Positions 30,198 to 45,476 of a stretch of DNA of 64,000 nucleotides are shown one piece after another. The stretch's first letter is position 1. Every line of letters begins with the position of its first letter. The notes beneath the pieces are model-generated. The model was given only the letters and a program-made list of their open reading frames with translations. It was not told where the DNA came from and searched no databases. A program made the position numbers and the translations under genes. Source of the DNA: Medakamo hakoo (lineage: Eukaryota; Chlorophyta; Trebouxiophyceae; Coccomyxaceae); contig CP089450.1 in NCBI GenBank assembly GCA_026636295.1, forward strand, positions 372,001 through 436,000. The letters run 5' to 3'.

Positions 30198-32322
30198 TCA
30201 ATACCGCTGCCGCTTCGCGTACGGGTCGTCGCCGTACGCGTCGTGCTGCTGTTGCGGCGGGTAGCCACCCCACTGCTGCTGTTGCGGCGGCTGCTGGGGA
30301 GGCCAACCGCCGCCGCCCCCCCCGCCGCCGCCGCCGCCCCACCACCCGCCTTGTTGCGGCGGCGGCGGCGGGCCGCCATACCCGCCGTGCCAGTCACCGC
30401 CGCCACCACGGTGGGGTGGGGGCGGCGGCGGGCCCCACCCACGCCGGTCGTCGCGGTAGGGCGGTGGCGGCGGGCCCCACCCCCCGCCGCGCCGGTCGTC
30501 GTCGCGCCACCCGCCGCGGTCGCCGCGGTCGCCCCACCGCCCGCGGTCGCGGTCGTCCCGCCACCGGGGCGGGGGCCCGCGCCGGTCGCCACGGTCCCGG
30601 TAGTCGCGGCGGTCGCCACGGTCGCGGTCGCCGCGGTCGCGGTCCCGGCCGCGTTTGCGGTCTCCACCGCCGCCGCCGCCGCGCGCTTTGTCGGCCTTGT
30701 CGCCGGGCCGCTTCCCGCCGCCCAGCGGCGCGTCGCGCGACTTGGCTGGGTTACTAAAGGACGCGCGCACGCCCGGACCCAGCGGCGTCTCGGGGCCCGA
30801 CCCGTCCGCGGCCGCCGCCACAGCCCGGTACGCGGCGTCGGCCGAGGCGCTGTGCTTGAACTCCACAAAGGCAAAGCCGCGCGCGGCGCCGCCCTTGCCT
30901 CGCGGCGCGGACGCCGTGTCGACGGGCCCGTACCCGCGCACCGCCGCCAGCAGGGTGGGCGGCTCTTCGGACGCCTCGCCCGCGGGCGTCAGCGCGGCCG
31001 GCAAGTTTTGGACGTACAGGACGCGCGACCACTGGGCGGCGGCGCAGGACGGGAACGCCCACTCCCCGCGCGGGAGGCGGGGCGGCGGTGGCGCTGCGGC
31101 CGCCGCCTCCCTACCACCACCACCACCACCACCACCGCCCTCCTTCCCGTCCGCCGCCTTCTTCTTGGCTTCTTCCCGCGCGGCCTTGTCCGCCGCGTCC
31201 AGGGCGGCTTTGGCCCGCCCCGCCGCCGCGGGCGTCGCAAACTCCAGGAAGATGTAACCCTTGGCGTCGCCGGCCGCGTTGACGGGCGCGCCCGCGCGGA
31301 CGAGCGGTCCGTGCGGCGCCATCGCCTCCGCCGCGGCGGCCGCGTCGGCCAGCCAGGCGGGAGGGGCGTTGTCCACAAAGAGCGTGACTTCCAGGGGCGA
31401 GGGCGACGGAGTGGAGGAGCCGCCGCCCCCACCGCCACCGCCGTTGTTTTGGCCGCCGCCGCCGCCGCCGGCTTTGGAGGCGGGCGTCACGGTGCAGGCG
31501 GCCGCGTGCGGCGTGCCCGTCCCGACCGTCACGACGCGGTCGCCGCCGGAGGGAGCTTTGGGCAAGGTAGCGATCGCCGCTTCGGCGGCCGCGTACACGT
31601 CGGCGGCCGGGTCGGACGGGGGCGCCAGACGCACGTAGACCGTGCGCGGGCGGGGCGGGCGGGCGGGCTGCTTGGCGCCGCCCTCGCCGCCGCCTTCGCC
31701 TTCACCGCCGCCGCCGCCGGCGCCGCCGTCGTCTCCCTCCCTGGGCTCCCGCCCGGAATCGGCGCGGGACACGGCTAGACCAGCCGCTTTCAAGGCCTCG
31801 CCCACCTCGGCGGAACTGATGGCGCCGGGCACGCGAGCCACGGCCAGCAGCGGGGACGGGCGCAGGTGCGCCGGCCAGGCGTCGGCCGAGTCGCCCAGCG
31901 CTTGCGCCCACTCGGCCGGCGGCGCGGGTTCTTCCTCTTCACCCTTGGCCACGTCGGCGACAGGAGCGTCCGCTTCTTCCTCGACCGCCGCCGCCAGAGG
32001 CTCGGCCGCGGCCGGCGTGTCCGCGGCGACTGCCGGCTCGTCGGCAGGCGGCGCGTCTTCGGCGGCGGCCTGTGTGAGTTTTTTTTTTTTTTGGTGGAGG
32101 TGTGTGAGGCTCTTGCGTTTGTTTCATGCGCGCGAGTGGGCACAGGCATCCTCTCATCCGTGGCCGGGCGAGGGAGGCGGCGTGGATGGGTTCAGCGCTG
32201 GGTGCGGCCGTGCATGCGCCGCAGCATTTCGGCGGCGACTTTTCTTCTCACGGCCGCGCCGCACGCAACGCCAACAGCCCATTCGCACACACCTTGCCGC
32301 GCGAGGACCGGCGACCGGCCAT
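30198..32322 (-). CDS. RNA-binding protein with two RRM-like domains and an Arg/Asp/Gly-rich tail
   Basis: Exons 32293-32322 and 30198-32069 encode 633 residues. The ten-codon first exon (MAGRRSSRGK, donor AAG|GTGTGT) joins in phase to an acidic Ala-rich region. RRM-like blocks: EVTLFVDNAPPAWLADAAA to GYIFLEFATPAAAGRAK (about 236-290), and RVLYVQNLPAAL, GYGPVDTASAPR, GFAFVEFKHSASADAAYR (about 357-444). After about residue 455 comes a run of RD, DRGDR and RGG repeats, then Pro/Gly-rich low complexity, Gln-rich PQQPPQQQQWGGY and a final KRQRY, which can act as a nuclear signal. It probably binds RNA in the nucleus and may phase-separate. I cannot name a specific orthologue. The start lies 108 bp from a 50-bp palindrome. 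Confidence 0.75.
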
Positions 32323-32698
32323 CGGATTCGTCGGGCTGGTTTGAAAAGGAAAGGGAGAAAGAGAGGCGGTGGAAAAGCAAAGGGACGAGAAAAGGACTTG
32401 CGTGTGCGGGCGATGCACTGAGGGCGGCGGGTGGTAGATCCATCCATCCATCCATGGATGGATGGATGGATCTACCACCATCACAAACGAACGCGCTCCG
32501 TTCCGTGTCCGTCCATCAAAGCCACACAGCGCACACACCGCTCTTTCCGCCTCTCTCTCTCTCTCCCCAGTGAGACACAAAAAGAAAAACGCAGGCTCCC
32601 CTTTCCCTCTCCCCGCCCCCGCCCCTCAGCCACCCTCCACCCCATCCCCTCCCGCTCCATGCGGGGGGGCAGGGCGACGGCCGGTGGGGGGCGGCGGC
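32323..32698. other. Intergenic region with a perfect palindrome
   Basis: 376 bp between RAD23 (upstream, same strand) and the RRM gene start. It carries the palindrome at 32430-32479 plus a CT-rich run near 32548-32568; no gene is seen. Confidence 0.6.
32430..32479. repeat. 50-bp perfect palindrome built of CCAT/ATGG repeats
   Basis: The left arm reads ggtggtagatc followed by four catc/ccat units; the right arm is its exact reverse complement, meeting at the central AT (32454-32455) with no spacer. It can form a cruciform in DNA or a 25-bp hairpin in RNA. It lies 220 bp beyond the RAD23 stop and 108 bp upstream of the RRM gene start codon, on their shared transcription axis. Confidence 0.95.
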
Positions 32699-34301
32699 CT
32701 ACCCGCCCTGCGCGCCGTCCTCATCCTCGCCCGGCGGGTTTTCAAACAGGAAATTGGCCGCCAGGTTTTCGTCCTTGCCGCACGCCAGGTACGCCTCCAG
32801 CGCCGCGTGCCGGTCAAAGCCCAGGGCTTCCAGCCGGCCCAGAGCGTCGGCCTCCTCGGGCGTCAGGCTGATTTGGACGGCGCCGGGCGGGGCGCCGCCG
32901 GCGCCACCGCCGCCCATGGCGGCCAGCGCCGCCGCCGCGGCGGACGCGTCTTCGGGGGCGGCCGGCTCGTTGACCAGGCGCAGGAACTCGGCCTGGTGCG
33001 CGTTGATCAGCGCCAGCAGCTCAGGGTTCTGGCGCCCCAGCTCGGCGAGCATGGGCTGGAGCACGCCCGGGTTGGCTTGGACGACGCCGCGCAGGGCGCG
33101 GAACTGGGGGTGGGAGCGCAGGAAGTCCAGGGGGCCGCCGCCGCCGCCGGCAGCAGCGGCGGCGGGGGCAGCGCCGGGCGGCGGGGCGGGCGCAAACATG
33201 TCAAGGGGTTGGGCGTTGGGCCCTGCGGGCGCAGCGGGCGCGGCGGGCGCAGCGGGCGCGGCCGGCGCGGCACCGGCCGGCGCCGCCGCCGCCGCCTCGC
33301 CACCCCCACCCCCCAACCCTTCCGGAATGCCCGTCATCAAGTACTCCACCGCCCGCTCCGGGTTGTTGAAGGCCGCCCGCATGGCGCGCATGACGTCCGC
33401 CCGGTCAAAGCCCATCTCGCAGATGGAGGCGACGGACGCCTCCAGCGCGGAGCCGGTCACCAGGGCGGACGCGCCCGCTTCGAAACCGCCGGCGGCGGCG
33501 GCGGCGGGAGCGGGAACAGCGGCGGCGGTCGTGGGTTCGGCGGCCGCGGGCGCGGACGCGGACGGCGCGCCGGCTTCCTCTCCAGGCGGCGGCGCGGCCG
33601 CCTTGGTCGGCGCGGCGGGCGTGGGGACGGGCGCGGCCGCCGCGGCTTTCGGCTGGGGTTTGGCCATGACGACCATGAAGCCGGTTTCGGCGTATCCGGC
33701 CGCGGCCAAGGTCGTGTCGTCGGCCAGGACCTTGGTTGTTGGATGCGCGTGTGTCGAGTGAGGGGGCCGGCGGGGTGGGATGGACAGCGCGCGCCGCGGG
33801 CGGGCCGGCGAGAACGCCGCGAGCGCGCGCCCCCCCCTCCCTCCCTCCGCACTCACCTTGCCCTGGTAAATCAACACCAGCGCCTTGTCTTTCAGGTCCT
33901 CCTTCGCGGCCGCGATCAGGGCCTTGACGTCGGAGATCTGGGAGCGTGTACGCGTGGGTGAGGAGGGCGGGGGCGTTGAGTTTTTTGTTTCCTTTTCGTT
34001 TTCGCGACGCGCGAATGGGTTTTGTTCTTTTGGTGTGACGGCCGCTCAGGAGAGGCGTTCGGGTCCGGTCACAGTCCACAGGCAAGCAACGGGCGCGTTT
34101 GCACGCGTGAGTGGCACTGCGAGGCGGCGAGGTCATCGCATCAGGCCCGGCCGGGTGTGCGTTTGTCTACCTCTCATCGGCGCGCTCGACCCCGCCTCTC
34201 CCATCCATCCACTCGCCGTCCACCGTACAAACCTTGGCCTCTGCGTCCGGCACCGCCACGTCAAAGGTGGCGCCGCTGACGGTCTTGCAAGTGAGCTTCA
34301 T
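32699..34301 (-). CDS. RAD23: RAD23, ubiquitin receptor and nucleotide-excision-repair factor
   Basis: Exons 34233-34301, 33857-33937 and 32699-33730 give 393 residues, usual for plant RAD23. The ubiquitin-like domain (about 1-77) reads MKLTCKTVSGATFDVAVPDA, ISDVKALIAAAKEDLKDKAL, VLIYQGK, VLADDTTLAAAGYAETGFMV. UBA1 lies at about 142-185 (VASICEMGFDRADVMRAMRA), the XPC-binding domain at about 250-300 (FRALRGVVQANPGVLQPMLA), and UBA2 at the C terminus (EEADALGRLEALGFDRHAAL). RAD23 brings ubiquitinated proteins to the proteasome and stabilises XPC in DNA repair. The last intron ends in the unusual acceptor AACCAAG. The proteasome lid gene RPN8 lies 11 kb away. The start faces EFR3 across 181 bp. 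Confidence 0.95.
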
Positions 34302-34482
34302 GGGGCTGGAGTGGTGTGGGCGTGCAGGAGTGTGTTTGGACGGAGGAGGGAGGGACGGCTCTCTCTCCAGCCAGGTTGAAGGAGTGGTGAGGCGCCCGCC
34401 CGCGCTCGTCGCACACACGCGAAAACTAAAAACGCTCGTGTGCGAGCGGGGGGGTGCCGCGCGACCCCACTCCCAGCCTACC
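34302..34482. promoter_or_regulatory. Shared upstream region of RAD23 and EFR3
   Basis: 181 bp between divergent start codons, with no gene. Promoter role is inferred from position. Confidence 0.4.
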
Positions 34483-38088
<3,606 letters not shown>

Positions 38089-38781
38089 GTGTGTGGTTTC
38101 GGGTGTGTGCGTGTGGTAGGATGTAATGGACACCCCCCCCCGTGGGGGGAGGAAGCGTGCCCCGAAGTTTTTGACCATCGTGCATGTGCAAATGAGGGCT
38201 GCTGCAACGCTTGCAAAGCACTAATTGCAAGGGTGTTCCCGTTGTCTGCTGCTTCCCTCACCCCGCGGGGTGCCGTCCCCTCCCTCCCCTCCTCCCCACG
38301 CCATGGCAGGCTGACGGTGCGTGTTTCGGCTTGCTGCTTTGAGGGGGGCGTGCGGCCTCCTGCGGGGCGTGGGCGCGCCGTCGAAAAAAAGAAAAAAACA
38401 AAAAAAGGCGCCCTCCCCGCTGACGCCCGGCCACGCCACACCCGGCCGCGGCCGCTCCTTTGCCGGACTGCTGGGGGGCGTCAGGCTGGCGTGGGAGGGT
38501 GTGGGAGCGAGGCCGAGGCCTGCCCGTGGCCCGGGCGAGGGGGGCGGGCGTGATGACAGTCCGCTGTGCTCGCTCGCTTTCGGCGCTTGAGCTCTGTGCG
38601 TGTGCCCGCCCCTCTCTCTCTCTCTCACCGTCCCGTCGCCCACACCCCTCACACACACACAGCACCCAAGGCAGCAGGCCCACTTGTGTGCCCACCGCGC
38701 GCGCCCTTGGTTTTGAGCAACGCCAGGGCGGGCGCGGTTTCTTTTCTTTTTTTTTTCGTCCGTGCGCACGGCCGAGGGGCG
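38089..38781. other. Region between EFR3 and the MRL1-like gene; possible alternative first exon
   Basis: 693 bp. It contains a TGTAA element shortly after the EFR3 stop (about 38123-38127), the usual polyadenylation signal of chlorophyte algae. An intron-like segment at 38596-38662 (GTGCGTG to CACACACAG) follows a short frame starting ATG 38553 (MTVRCARSLSALEL). If spliced, it reads in phase through 38663-38781 into the MRL1-like gene, adding 54 residues that look like a transit peptide. Confidence 0.4.
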
Positions 38782-41700
38782 ATGACGGACTCGCCGCCCC
38801 CAGACACAACCGCAACAGCCGCAGAGGTGAGGACGGAGAAAAAAAGGGCACGGCGGGGGTGTCGCGCCCTCCACCTCGCCCGCCCCAGATGCAGTGCGGT
38901 TGGCACGCGTGGACGCTCAAGGCCCGGCCCGGGCGCGCAGCGGGCCAGGACGCCCGCGCCACGCCCTCCACGCCGGCCGGCGGAAGGCACGCGTCCGGCC
39001 GCACCGCTTTTGTCGCCGTCCGCCCCTCACCGCGCCGCTCCCAAACAACCAACACACGCAGGCCACCCCACCGCCGCCCGCCGCCCGTGCTTCCATGCAT
39101 GAGCAGGCTGGGAGCGGGCCGCCCGCCGGCGGCACGGTCGTGGATGCAGAGGTGCGTGGGTCCCACGTGTGGGAGAGTTGGTGCGAGTTTTCGGGGGCCC
39201 GCCCCCATGCATGCGTTTTGTCTCCCTCCGCGCGCGCACAGCGAGCGCCTGCAGCCGCCCTCCGCCACGGCTGCGGGGACCGGCCGACGCTGTGCAGCCC
39301 TGCATCACAACCTGCACAACACGCTCACGCCGCGTAAAACGCAAAAACCCCGCCCCCACCACCCCAGGCCCTGTCCGCGTCCCTGCGTTCGCTGGCCGCG
39401 CTGTCGGCGTCGGGCGACAAAGGCGACGTGAGCACTGCCGCGGCCGTCTCTGGCGCGCTCGCCTCCCTGGGCGACGCGGCGCTGCGCTTGCTGTCTTCCC
39501 CTTCCGGCAGCACGGGGCTGACGCCAGCCCAAGTCAGCGGCATGGCGTTAGGGTGAGTTCGGGGCTTCTAGCGCATGTTCGGGCCGGCGGCGGGCCGAGT
39601 GTTGTGTGGGCGCGCGCGCGGTGGTACGGACGCACCCCCGAAGGATATGGGGGGCTCACCCCCCCCCCCCCCCCTCCACCACCACCACCACTCACCAGCC
39701 TGGCCGCCCGCGCCGACAGCGGCCTGCCCACCGCGCCGGACACCGCCGCCGTCGTGGCCACCGCCGCCGTCCCGCTCCTGCCCGGCTTCTCTTCGCAGGA
39801 CCTGGCGGAGCTGGCGGGCGCGGTGGAGGCGCTGTGCGGTGGTGCGGGTCCCGCCACGCCGGCCGCGGCGCCGCCGCCGGCCACGGCCACGGCCGCCCTC
39901 CACCCGGCCGTCGAGGCCGTCCTGGCCGCCGCCAAGTCGAGTGGTGGTGGTGCGCCAGACCAGCCCGTCCGCCCCAGCCTGTTCGCCATGCGGGCGGGCG
40001 GCCTGGGCGAGAGCACGGGCAGTTCGGCGGGCGACCAGCGGGGCGGCCGCCTGGCGACCATTCAGTCCGCGCCCGTCGCCCCGGCGACGTCCGTGGCCAC
40101 CGTGTCCGGCGCGGAGGGCGCCCGCCGCGCCGCGTCCGATTTCACCATGTACGACTCCTCCCGTCTGTCCACGGCGCTGTCGCTGATGGACGACGGCGGG
40201 TGGGCGGCGACGACGGCCGACGGCGGCGGCGGCGGCGCGCCCGCCGTGCCCGGCGGCGCGCCGCCCGCCCCGGCCGCCGCGCCCGTCCCCGTCCCGGCGC
40301 CCGCACCCGCCCACCCGCCTCCTCCGGCCCCGACCTCCGCCCTCTCCACCTCCCCGGGCGCCGGCGCGGGCGCCCTGGCCGACCGCTTGGCGTCCCTGGA
40401 CGCGTTTGGGACGGACGTGCGGTCGCACCTGGCGGGCGGCGGCCACGCCCAGCTGGTCGCGGGAGCGTCCCCGCCGCCCTTCCCGCCGCCGCCGCACCTG
40501 CCGCACCCGTCCGCGGCGCCGCGGCCGGTGCTGTACGCCGGCGGCGGCGGCAGCGCGGGCGCGGGGGTGGGCGGCCCGCGCGCCGCGCCGCTGCCGCCCC
40601 GGTCTGCGCCGCGCGGCCTGTCCACGTCCGCGGGGTCGGCGGGCGGCGTCTCCCTCCTGGCCGCGTCGGCCGACCCGGCCAGCGCGCCGCCTGATGGGCC
40701 GCTGTCCCTTGCTGCTGCCCTGGACGCTGTCGGCCGCCAGACCTCCCTGGGCGGCATGTCCGTGGCGAGTGGCGGGTCCGCGCCCAGCCTGTGGGAGCCG
40801 CCCCTGGCGGGCGGTGGCGGCGGCGGCGCGATCGACGCCGCGCTCGACGCCGCGCTCGCGTCTTTCCGCCTGCACTCGGCGGCGGACGGCGGCGGGAGCG
40901 GCGCGAAGGCGGCGGGCTACGGCCGGCCGCCGCCGCCGCCCGTGCCACCGCCGCCGCCCCCCCCACCTCCGGCCGCCCCCGTCCTCGTGCCCACGCCCGG
41001 CAGCGCGTCCGGCCGCCCGCTCGTCTCCGACCTCGTGGCGTGCGTCGACCGCCTGCCGCTGGAGGCCAACGCCGGCGCGGCGTTGGGCGCCCTCCTGCCC
41101 GGCTCCGCCCTGGCCGCCCTCGACCCCGCGGCGCTGGCCGACCTGCTGGGCCGCCTGGCCCGGGGCGGCCAGGCCGTGCGCGCGTGGCAAGTCTTTGAGT
41201 GGGCGCGCGCCCTGCCGCCCGACGCGCCGGGCGGCCACCTGGCCTCCACCTCGCCCGCGCCCTTTGTCGCCATGGTGGACGCGTGCGCGGAGTGGGGGCA
41301 GGTCGGCCAGGCCGTGGACCTGGTGGCGTCCGCGGACGCCGCTTTTTCCGGGCGGGCCGAGCGCGCGGCCGCGCGCGCCGCGACGCCTGGCGCGCCAGCC
41401 GACGCGGGCGCGGAAGCGGCCGCCGCCCGCGCCGCGGCCTTGGCCGGCGGCATGGCCGTCGTCTCTGCCCTCCTGGCCGCCGCCATCCGCGCTGGTGACG
41501 CCCAGCTGGCGTGCGACGCGTACCGCGGCCTGCAACAGCGGGCGCGCGGCAAGAAACAGGATGGCGGCGGCGACGGCGCGCCCGCCGGCCCGACCCCGCC
41601 GCCCTCCTCCTCCTCCACCGCCCTCCCGCCCGTCCCGCCGCCGCACCCCAACCCTCTGGTCAACCGGGCCACGGCCCGCGCCCTCATCGACCTGGCCGCC

Positions 41701-44595
41701 TCGCCCGCGGCGGGAGGCCAGGGCCTGGACGTGGCGCTGGCGGCGCTGGACGACTTGCGCGGCGCGGCCGCGGCCGAACGCGCGGCCGCGGCGGCGGCCG
41801 CCACCGCCGACCGCAGCAACTCGTCGTCCGGCTCCGAATCCACGGCCGCGGCTTTGACCGCCATCGCCCGCGGCGGCTTCACGTCCGACGGGTCGATGTC
41901 GGACGCGGCCTTGCTGGCGGCGGTGGGCGGCGGCGGCGGCGGCGGAGGCAACAGGTCCGATCGCCCGGGCCGCCCGCCGCGCGGCGGGTCGGGCAAAGCG
42001 TCCAAAGCCGCGTCCGCGCCCGCCGGCGCGGGCGGAGCGTCGGCCGCCGCCGGGCTGGGCCAGGCTGACGCGCCCGCGTACAACGCCGCCCTCGTGGCGG
42101 CGTCCCGGGCGGGCGACCCGGGCGCCGCGCTGGCCGTCTACCGCCGCATGGCGGCCGACGGCGTCCACCCCAACACCCGCACGTTTGCGGCGCTCGTCTC
42201 CGCCGTCGGCCGGGACGCGGGCGGCCTGGCCCGCCTCGTCGCCTCCCTGCCCAAGCCCGGCCCCACCAAGCACGCGGGCGACCCGGACGCCGACGGCCCG
42301 GCGCGCGGCGACGGCTCGCAGGGCGGGTGGCAGGCCGGGCGGCGGTGGGTCGACGTCCCGCCGTCGGACGACTGGGTGGACCCCGCCGCCGCCGCCGTGG
42401 CGGCGCCCTCGTCCCCGCCGCACACGCTGTCCGCCGCCGACCGCCGCCGGCGCGGCTCCCCCACCCGCCAAGCGCTGGCCGCCCTGATGAACGCGTGCGA
42501 GAAGGCCGGGCAGTGGGACGTCGCGCACGCGCTCGCCGACGCGGCCGCGGACGCGGGCATCGCGCCCGACGTCGGGATCCTCAACTCCGTCATCGCCGCC
42601 TGCGCCCACGGCGGCGACGCCGACAGGGCGGCGGCCGCCTTCGCGGGCATGGCCGCCCGCGGCGTCGCGCCCGACGCCGTGTCGTACGCCAACCTCATCC
42701 GCGCGTACAAGAAAGCGGGCCGCCCGGGCGACGCGCTCGCGACGTACGAGGCCATGGTGTCCGCCGGCGCCCGCGCCCACACGGCCGTCGTGTCGTCCAT
42801 GGTCGACATGCTGTGGAGCGCCGCGTCCGGGTGGGCCCAGGCCCAGGCGGTCGCGGTGTACGACGGCGCGGTGGCCGCGGGCTCGGTCCCGCCGCCGGCC
42901 GAGTGCGTGCGCAAGGGCACGCTGAAAGTGGATCTGGGCGCCCTCACCGCCGGCGCCGCCCTGGTGGCCACGGGCGCCTGGCTGGCCCGCGCCCGGGCGG
43001 CGGCCGACGCGCCGCCGGGCTCGCCCGCCGCGGCGGCGTTCGAGGCCGTGCGCAAGGTCGCGATTGTCAACGGCGCGGGCGACCCGGCCCGCCCGCCGGC
43101 CCCAGCCCCGTCCCCCGCCTCCGCCGCCGGGGCCGGGCCCGCGGGCGGCGGGGGCGGCGGCCATTCCGCGTCCGTCAAAGACGCCGTCCTGGCGGTGCTG
43201 ACGGCGTGCGGGTCGCCCTTCCGCGCCGCGACGGCGGCCGAGCTCGGCGCGGCTGCGGGCGCGGCGGTCAGCACCGGCAGCGGAGGCGGCGGCTCGTCTT
43301 CCGCGGCCGCCGCCGCCGCCGCCGCGGCCGCCGCCGTCGCCGCGGCCAAGGCGGGGCGCCTGGAAGCGCCCACGCCCGCCCTGCGCAAGTGGCTGCTGTC
43401 CCCGGGCGCCGACGCGGCGGTCGCCCTGCTGCGTGCCGTGCCGGGCGTGCCGCGCGACCCGGCCAGCGGCGCACCGCTGCCGCCGCCGGCCGCCCACTTC
43501 GCGGCCGAGGCCGCGGCCGCCTCGGCCGTCGCGGCCGCGTACGCCGCCCTGGCGGGCGACGAAGCCCGCCACGCGCCCGCGGCCCGGTCGCTGGCGTCCG
43601 CCGCGCCGCTGTACCTGCAGCAGCGGGAGCAGGTCGCCGCGCTCGCCCGCCACCGCGCGTCGCTCCTCGGGTGCGACGCGGCCCAGCTGCACGCGGCCGT
43701 CGCCCTGTTGGACCGCGTCATGGCGCACGGCATCCGCGCCGGCACCGGCGCGTTCCTGGAGCTGGCCGTCGCGTGCTGCCTGCGCCTGGCGGCGGCCGTG
43801 TCGCGGGGCGCGTACGACGCGGCGGCCGGCGACGGGGGCGGCGCGCCGCCGCCTGCCTCGGCCGCGGCCGGGGCGCCGCCGGCGCTGCCGCGCCCGTCGT
43901 CGCCGCCGCCGGGGCCGCCGCCCGCCGAAGACGCGGCCGCGTCCGCGGGCGCGCCCGTCGACGCCCTGCTCCGCATGGAAGCCAACGTCGCCGCCTTGCT
44001 GGGCGGCGACCTGGCGGCCCCCACGCCGCGCGCTTTCCTGTGCCTGCTCATCGGCCGGCTGGGCGCCGACCCGGCCGACGCGGTCGCGACGCGCCACGTC
44101 GCCGGCGCCGCGCTCCCGCTCGCCGACGCCGCGCTGCGCGACGTCGCCCTCGCCACCCAGTTCCCGCCGTCCGTCGTGGGCGCGGCCATCCTGGTCGCCG
44201 CCCGCCGGGCCCAGGGCTCCGTCCCGGCCTGGCCGCCCTGCCTGGCGGCGCTGACGGGGCTGGCGCTGGAGGGCGGCGGCGGCGGGGGTGGGGGCGGCAG
44301 CGGCGGCAGTGCGCCCGCCGCCGGCCCGCCGCTGCCCTCCCTGTCCGCGGCGGAGGCGATCGTCTCCCGCCTGGCGGGCCGGCTGGGCGGCCTGCCCGTG
44401 CCGTCGCCCGTCGCGGCGGCGCCGGCGGCGGCGCCGGCGCCTGGCGAGTATGGTGGCGCGGCCTCTGCCGGCGCCGTGGCGGCGGCGCAGTGGGCCGCCG
44501 GCGCGGCTGCCGCCGCGGACGCGCGCCGTGCGGCACGCGCGGCGGCTGTTGCGGCGGCCGTCGTGGGCGCGACCGCCGGCCTGCCACCGCTCTAG
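38782..44595 (+). CDS. Large PPR protein, MRL1-like (rbcL mRNA maturation) candidate
   Basis: Exons 38782-38826, 39062-39151, 39368-39552 and 39699-44595 give 1738 residues. PPR-like repeats cover about residues 900-1170: PAYNAALVAASRAGDPGAAL, GVHPNTRTFAALVSAV, ALMNACEKAGQWDVAHALAD, GIAPDVGILNSVIAACAHGG, GVAPDAVSYANLIRAYKKAG. Then comes LKVDLGALTAGAALVATGAW, an SMR-like segment, and C-terminal blocks including PALRKWLLSPGADAAVALL, CDAAQLHAAVALLDRVMAHG, and FLCLLIGRLGADPADAVAT. The order of PPRs, this segment and the last blocks recalls MRL1, which stabilises chloroplast rbcL mRNA in Chlamydomonas and Arabidopsis. Long Ala/Gly/Pro inserts interrupt it. The modelled N terminus (MTDSPPPDTTATAAE) does not look like a transit peptide; an upstream exon from 38553 would supply one. 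MRL1 identity is a recollection, PPR membership is firm. Confidence 0.65.
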
Positions 44596-45476
44596 TGCGG
44601 CGGGGCCGTCGTCGCACGTTTCCTTCCAGCACACAGCCGAAAGCAAACGACAGACCCCGCCGAATCGACTTTTCCCTCTTGTTTTGAAACACTGGCTTTT
44701 AGCGACGCACCCCCCTCCTGCACCACCCCGCCACACCAATAGAAAGAAGCGTGGGAGAGACACACCTTGCACCAGCCCCCCTCCCACCCTTCTTTTTTTG
44801 TCCTTCGAATTTTCTTCTTTCCTGGCAGAACGCGGGGCGTGCGCCCGCCCCCCACCCCCGTTCCCCTTCTTCTCCCCTCCACACGCCGCCTGGCCCCACC
44901 CCACCTCCCTCCCACACCGGCTGCGCGGTGTGGGAGGAAGCCGGGCGTGTGTGTGTGTGCGTGGCCCTGCATCGCGCCCCCCACCTTTCCCCAGTGTCGT
45001 TCTACCTTCCCCCCCCCCCATCCTCTTTGGATCTCCGAAAACGTTTTTACTAACGAATTTCCATGGCGCGCGCGCGCGGCGGCAACGGCGCCGCGGCGGC
45101 TGCGCGGGTCGAACGTTGACCCGCTTGGTACGAAGGCTTGAGATATCTAAAGACGCTCTTAATACGGGAATTCTATTGACGCCGACCGAAGTTAAACAAA
45201 AAACAACACTAATCATGCGCTGGGGCTGCTGCCTTCCCTTCCCATTCTGTGCTGTTTTCCCCCCTTTTTTGCCTCATTTTGCTTGGACGTGTGGGGGTGT
45301 TTCGAAGGCGTGCGCGCGTGCTGCTCCTGAACGCGCGAGTGTTATTAGAGTTTCTGCCGCGTTGACGCGCGAAACGTAAAACGGAAAAAGAAACAAGCAG
45401 GGGGGCGTTGGGTCTCATCTTTCCCTCTCGTCTCTCACACATGCTCTCTTATCCGCCGCTCCTCGCTCCCCTCATC
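44596..45476. other. Convergent intergenic region with an AT-rich island
   Basis: 881 bp between the MRL1-like and RPN8 stops. The first 450 bp look like ordinary pyrimidine-rich 3' DNA. From about 45040 to 45390 base composition shifts to much lower GC, with a 7-bp stem hairpin at 45104-45124 and no recognisable gene or RNA. The low-GC part was compared by eye with tRNA, 5S, U1-U6 patterns without a convincing match. Confidence 0.5.

Noticed and set aside
39568-45216. A 1882-codon open frame antisense to the MRL1-like gene
   Set aside because: It mirrors the codon structure of the real gene, is Arg-rich without domains, and similar long antisense frames accompany every GC-rich exon here.
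45104-45320. tRNA, 5S rRNA or spliceosomal snRNA in the AT-rich island
   Set aside because: A GTCGAAC box, a CCGAAGTTAA string like one in 5S rRNA and a TTTTTACTAA string loosely like the U5 loop were seen, but no flanking cloverleaf, 5S layout or exact U5 loop follows.
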